Below, in pieces: positions 14,000-17,049 of a stretch of DNA of 17,049 nt. Under the pieces are notes generated by a model. It saw only the letters and a list, made by a program, of their open reading frames with translations. It was not told where the DNA came from and made no database searches. Made by a program: the position numbers and the translations under genes. The DNA comes from an uncultured Campylobacter sp. (GTDB lineage: Bacteria; Campylobacterota; Campylobacteria; Campylobacterales; Campylobacteraceae), in NCBI RefSeq assembly GCF_937997535.1, contig NZ_CALKTT010000084.1, positions 1 to 17,049 on the forward strand, given 5' to 3'. Numbering within the stretch: position 1 is the first letter of the stretch; every line of letters begins with the position of its first letter.

Positions 14000-14316
14000 A
14001 ATTTTAGCCCGCAATGCAAGCTTAAAATTTACGCACTTAAATTTGACGGAATTTTAAAATTTTGATTCTTGGTAGCTGTGTTTATTGAGAACTACACTTT
14101 ATAAAAATCGTTGCAAATTTTAAAATCAAATTTGTAATGCAAGAAGCTAAGACAACGTATCGTGAGGTCGTTTTGAAAGTCGTGCAGAAAATTTTAATTA
14201 AGGCTAGGCATAAAGCCTATCTTAGATTAAAATTTTCAAAATTTATTTCAAAACCATCGTAGCGATGCTACAAGCGTAATTTCTATAAAGACGCTCAAAA
14301 GACAAGCCGTCGTAAG
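14000..14316. other. gene-free region between convergent nth and pepD-like genes
   Basis: About 320 bases, AT-rich, with no gene. The main structure is the 51-base inverted repeat at 14187-14237. Also present are TTGCA-containing imperfect arms near 14110-14142 and many AAATTT words. Confidence 0.5.
14187..14237. terminator. large hairpin, candidate bidirectional terminator
   Basis: Left arm 14187-14209 (GAAAATTTTAAT, then TAAGGCTAGGC) and right arm 14215-14237 are near-complementary around the loop ATAAA. The outer 12 bases and the inner 5 (TAGGC/GCCTA) pair perfectly, with small internal mismatches. It lies between the 3' ends of two convergent genes and has A/T tracts on both outer arms, as expected for a terminator used from both sides. 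A small non-autonomous mobile element remnant is an alternative. Confidence 0.5.
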
Positions 14317-15594
14317 CTACTGAAGCCTAGCGATGATGTTTCTCACCACCTCCGCCATCATCTCCACCGACGCTATCTCGCAGTGCTCGTTCACGGAGTG
14401 CGGCGAGTGGATGTTTGGGCCTATGGAGCAGGCTTGCAGCTCGGGCTGTTTTGCGACCAGTACGCCGCACTCAAGGCCTGCGTGCACGGCGGCAAATTTG
14501 GCCTGCGGCTTTTGTTTTTGTAGTTCCTCAAGCACCAGATGCGCGAAGTCGCTGACGTGCGGCGCCCAGTTCGCCGAGCGGTCGGTTACCCTGACCTCAA
14601 AGCCCAGCGCGCTAGCCAGCGTAGCGGTCTCAAAGCCAAGATTTTCGAGCCCCTCTCGCTTCATCGCGCGAGCGAAAAAGTCAAACTTGATCACGCCCTC
14701 TTTTTGCTTAACGGTCGAGAGATTTATACTTTCGTTTACCATGCCAAGCTGCGTATCGTAGCTGCGCACGCCCTGAGCGAAGGAGTTAATTAGCGCCAAA
14801 ATTTTGCCGCTGTTTACCAATATGTCCGCTTCACCCTCACCCAGGCTTTTTACCCACACTAGGCTGCGCTGCGCCGGCTCATGCGCGCAGAACGCCTTAC
14901 ATACGGCATTTGCGGGGATCGAGTTGCTCCTCTCGCCAAAATCAAGGCTGATTAACTCGCAGCCCTCCTCGGCGAGAAATTTCGCCAGCAGCTTCGTTGC
15001 ATTTGGGATATTTTTATGTATCTCGTTGCCCGAATGCCCGCCGCTAAGCCCCGTGACGCCGATCTCGTAGATTTTACCGCTCTTTTTGACGCTCGCGGCG
15101 TCTATTTTTGCGCTTACGTTTATGCCGCCGGCACATCCCAGCGTCACGCGGTCGTCTTCTTCGCTGTCTAAATTTAGCAGATTAGGCGATAAAATTTTAC
15201 CTTTAAATGCGTTTGCGCCCACGAGCCCGACCTCTTCGTCGTTGGTAAATAGGCACTCTAGGTTCGCAAACTCCCGCATCGCGCCCATCATCATCGCCAC
15301 GCCGATGCCATCATCAGCGCCCAAGCTCGAGTTTTTCGCCCTTAGTATGCCGCTTTCCTCGATGAGCTGCAAATTCGGCGCCGCACCCACGCAAACCATG
15401 TCGTAGTGGCTTTGCAAGCAGATTTTAGGCTCGCCCTTTACGGCGTGGATGTTACCCGCCTCATCGACGCTCACGCTAAAGCCCAGGCAGCGCGCAAAAT
15501 CCGCTAAAAACTCCCTCATCTGCTCCGTTTCGCAGCTGCAGTGCGGTATCTCGCACAGCTTTTTAAAATCGTTTATAACCTCGTTTTTTTGCAT
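14317..15594 (-). CDS. pepD: PepD-like M20 family dipeptidase (aminoacyl-histidine dipeptidase)
   Basis: PepD enzymes are two-metal cytoplasmic dipeptidases of the M20 peptidase family, acting on Xaa-His and other dipeptides. Metal-site motifs are in order: LQSHYDMVC (H63, D65), SLGADDGIGVA (D94 bridging), LFTNDEEVGLVGA (E120 and E121, including the general base) and LDSEEDDRVTLGCAGG (D143). The dimerisation-domain block GLSGGHSGNEIHKNIPNA and the C-terminal IGPNIHSPHS with its His ligand follow. At 425 residues it is shorter than E. coli PepD (about 485) but has every catalytic block. AAGGAG precedes the ATG. C. jejuni has a comparable peptidase (Cj0980 by memory). It is a monocistronic-looking gene that converges with nth. 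The exact dipeptide preference is not readable from sequence. Confidence 0.88.
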   Translation of the reverse strand: MQKNEVINDFKKLCEIPHCSCETEQMREFLADFARCLGFSVSVDEAGNIHAVKGEPKICLQSHYDMVCVGAAPNLQLIEESGILRAKNSSLGADDGIGVAMMMGAMREFANLECLFTNDEEVGLVGANAFKGKILSPNLLNLDSEEDDRVTLGCAGGINVSAKIDAASVKKSGKIYEIGVTGLSGGHSGNEIHKNIPNATKLLAKFLAEEGCELISLDFGERSNSIPANAVCKAFCAHEPAQRSLVWVKSLGEGEADILVNSGKILALINSFAQGVRSYDTQLGMVNESINLSTVKQKEGVIKFDFFARAMKREGLENLGFETATLASALGFEVRVTDRSANWAPHVSDFAHLVLEELQKQKPQAKFAAVHAGLECGVLVAKQPELQACSIGPNIHSPHSVNEHCEIASVEMMAEVVRNIIARLQ

Positions 15595-15871
15595 GTTTGC
15601 TCCTTTTGAATTTATTACATCCGCGCGTTATTGCGACACGCCCGTTAATTAAAAGCGCCCGCGCTCGCTTAAGCGCTTGCGAAATTATGCTAAATTTAAA
15701 CGCGACAGCGCCGACATAGCGCTTCCGCAAAATACGCGCAGAATTTCAATCGCGCTAGCTTGCGCTGCAGGCAAGCCGCGCAAAATGAAATTTTATGCAA
15801 AGTCGCATGAATTTTACCGAAATTTAGCAAGAATTTTATTTAAAATTTAGTCAGAATTTTGCCGGAGATTT

Positions 15872-16132
15872 TTATTTTACGATTACGCCCTCATAGCCCG
15901 TTTTAGCGATTGCCTCAAGCATCGCGGTCTCGTTTGCATCATCCTTTGCCGCGACGGTCGCGGTTTTGCTCTGCTGCGAAACCTTTGCGCTTATCACGCC
16001 TGGCGTTTGCAAAAGCGCCTTTCGCACGATCGTAGTGCAGAGCGGGCAGTGGATTTTTTCCACGTAAATTTTAACCTCTTTATCGGCAAAAAGCGCCGTA
16101 AATCCAAGCATCAAAAACAAAATTTTACGCAT
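15872..16132 (-). CDS. merP: MerP-like periplasmic heavy-metal-binding protein
   Basis: This 86-residue protein has a short signal peptide (MRKILFLMLGFTALFA) followed by one heavy-metal-associated domain. The metal site is KIHCPLCTTIVRKAL, with C29 and C32 in the CxxC arrangement; the usual Met of GMTCxxC is replaced by Ile. The remainder follows the family pattern (TPGVISAKVSQQSKTATV and a C-terminal LEAIAKTGYEGVIV). It starts inside the end of the MerT-like gene (8-base overlap, AGGAGG upstream), so the two are co-translated. In mercury systems MerP hands Hg(II) to MerT. No merA or merR is in the window, so another metal is possible. Confidence 0.8.
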   Translation of the reverse strand: MRKILFLMLGFTALFADKEVKIYVEKIHCPLCTTIVRKALLQTPGVISAKVSQQSKTATVAAKDDANETAMLEAIAKTGYEGVIVK

Positions 16133-16526
16133 AAAGCCCTCCTAAAATTTCAGGATATGTAAGCATAAAGGCAAACAAGGCTCCTAAAAGCACATAAATC
16201 AGGATCCACTTTTTACGCCCGCTTTGTAGCGAGCATGCGCGCGACTTTTTGAAAAAGAAAAACGCGGAAAGCGCGAAGCAAAAAAGCGCTAACGCAGAAA
16301 GCGGCGCGCGGTAGCCTTCCAGCGCCTCTGCGCCTGAAAAAATGGAAAAGCTCGCGCCGAAAATCAAAAATAAAAGCGCAGGCAGACAGCAAAAAGTCGC
16401 CGCGACTGCGCTAAAAATCGCGGCAAATATCAGCCAAAGACTGCGCGCGCTGAAGCGATTTTTGCTAGGATCTTCTCGCTTTTGCGCTGGGGTTTCTTGC
16501 GCGGGATTTTCTAGTTCGGTTTTCAA
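16125..16526 (-). CDS. merT: MerT-like inner-membrane metal transporter
   Basis: 133 residues with three membrane segments, near 29-63, 74-92 and 107-128. The first carries the vicinal cysteine pair C46-C47 in AATFCCLPALLFLIFG, the signature of the MerT family, which moves Hg(II) from MerP across the inner membrane. Standard MerT has two cysteines in the cytoplasmic loop; here only C98 is there, with C83 inside the second segment. The start is a TTG at 16526 with AAAGG upstream; no in-frame ATG gives a complete first segment. The hydrophilic N-terminal 28 residues are longer than in typical MerT. It overlaps merP by 8 bases. Mercury specificity is inferred from family only. Confidence 0.75.
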   Translation of the reverse strand: MKTELENPAQETPAQKREDPSKNRFSARSLWLIFAAIFSAVAATFCCLPALLFLIFGASFSIFSGAEALEGYRAPLSALALFCFALSAFFFFKKSRACSLQSGRKKWILIYVLLGALFAFMLTYPEILGGLYA

Positions 16527-16958
16527 ATTTTACCTTTTAATTATAATCTTGCCATAATCTTGTCGCACCCTCGTCGGCTTTAGGCGTGGAATTTTATCTG
16601 CAAATTTTAAATTTAAATTTCACCCTTTTAAGCGTCGTATGCTAGTCATTTATCGCTGAATGCGGCTATAAACCGACCGCGGCGTTGCGCGGTGTCGCAT
16701 AAAATAAATTTGCCAGTCCGCGGTGAGCCATGAAATCAAAGGCATAAATGTTCGCGTGCTAGTTCTTGATCTGCGCGAAATAAAAGCCACCAAAGCGCCA
16801 CCAAAGTTTTAGTTGCTAGAAAATACTGCTCCGTCATCTCGCAATGGAATTAAATTTAGCAAATTCTATCACGACATAAACGCGACGTTGCTGCTTGTAA
16901 TCTCGTAGCGAAATTAAATTTAGCTGCAGCCTCTGACTTTACTGCCTTTAGCTGCGCT
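16527..16958. other. gene-free region with a degenerate direct repeat
   Basis: About 430 bases without a gene. Besides AT-rich words near 16600, it holds a tandem GCCACCAAAG doublet (16786-16806, period 11) and a 34-35 base degenerate direct repeat (16826-16860 and 16891-16924). There are no clear promoter or RNA features. Confidence 0.5.
16826..16924. repeat. degenerate direct repeat, two copies 65 bases apart
   Basis: Copy 1 (16826-16860) starts CTGCT and ends GAATTAAATTTAGC; copy 2 (16891-16924) starts CTGCT and ends AAATTAAATTTAGC. In the last 23 bases 19 agree by hand count, including a perfect AATTAAATTTAGC. Confidence 0.4.
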
Positions 16959-17049
16959 TTAAATTTTACTTTCAAAGCCCGTTTCTGCTGCGTCGCGGTA
17001 GAAATCGATCTGATCTTTTTTGATGATGCGGATGTAGTCGGTGCTGCCG
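16959..17049 (-). CDS. unrecognised gene, 3' end only (5' end outside window)
   Basis: On the minus strand the right edge reads GSTDYIRIIKKDQIDFYRDA then AETGFESKI and a TAA stop at 16959-16961: 29 codons open to the edge. The sequence has ordinary protein composition and codon use with no stops, unlike the other frames here. It is too short to name. Its stop lies about 430 bases upstream of the MerT-like gene in the same orientation. Confidence 0.55.
   Translation of the reverse strand, partial: GSTDYIRIIKKDQIDFYRDAAETGFESKI

Noticed and set aside
16540..16545. TATAAT as the merT promoter
   Set aside because: It lies so close to the TTG start that the transcript would begin inside the ribosome binding site. 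The true promoter is probably further upstream.

Overview
The window looks like chromosomal DNA of a Campylobacter-type epsilonproteobacterium, probably one of the higher-GC, host-associated species (the C. gracilis / showae / rectus / curvus group). Two things point there. First, the words AAATTT, AAAATTT and TTTAAAATTT are very dense, between and inside genes. Second, the block nth / peb4 / fba / MotA-like / OmpA-like (9070-13999) has the gene order I recall from C. jejuni Cj0595c-Cj0599. The species cannot be fixed from the sequence alone.

Left part (1-5000). The 3' end of an unrecognised gene (1-285) is followed by a small hypothetical gene (446-793) with a strong nested hairpin behind it, then a lipoprotein gene (1043-1774). 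Next is a two-gene unit: ecotin, a periplasmic inhibitor of chymotrypsin-fold serine proteases (1843-2268), and a conserved-looking gene broken near its 3' end by an in-frame TAG at 2697-2699. A gene-free stretch with a degenerate 18-base tandem repeat leads to a YeaK/YbaK-type aminoacyl-tRNA deacylase (3284-3985). That protein carries a roughly 65-residue insertion, and its last 15 codons are duplicated in frame directly behind its stop. A secreted hypothetical protein (4187-4804) follows.

Middle part (5000-9070). On the minus strand are a small two-cysteine periplasmic protein with a palindrome over its promoter and a terminator-like hairpin, and hisD (histidinol dehydrogenase). Divergent from hisD is a secreted, cysteine-paired Sel1/Hcp-like repeat protein with twelve regular 36-residue repeats.

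Right part (9070-17049). The minus-strand operon peb4 > fba > MotA/TolQ/ExbB-like > MotB/OmpA-like is tightly packed (14-nt and 1-nt gaps, then a 14-nt overlap). It joins a periplasmic chaperone and a glycolytic enzyme to a putative ion-driven envelope motor that resembles the ZorA/ZorB pair of Zorya defence, but with no ZorC, D or E partner in the window. nth (endonuclease III) is divergent from peb4. It converges on a pepD-like dipeptidase gene across a 51-nt hairpin that could terminate both. Then come overlapping MerT-like and MerP-like genes (minus strand), a gene-free stretch with a degenerate direct repeat, and the last 29 codons of an unrecognised minus-strand gene at the right edge.

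Most likely new or unusual: the ecotin with Leu at the aligned P1 site and its nonsense-interrupted partner; the duplicated tail and inserted segment of the deacylase; the orphan Zorya-like motor pair; and the extreme AAATTT density, which matches the RAATTY motif tied to DNA uptake in C. jejuni. I found no complete new multi-gene system, no CRISPR array, no transposase, and no rRNA or tRNA gene.
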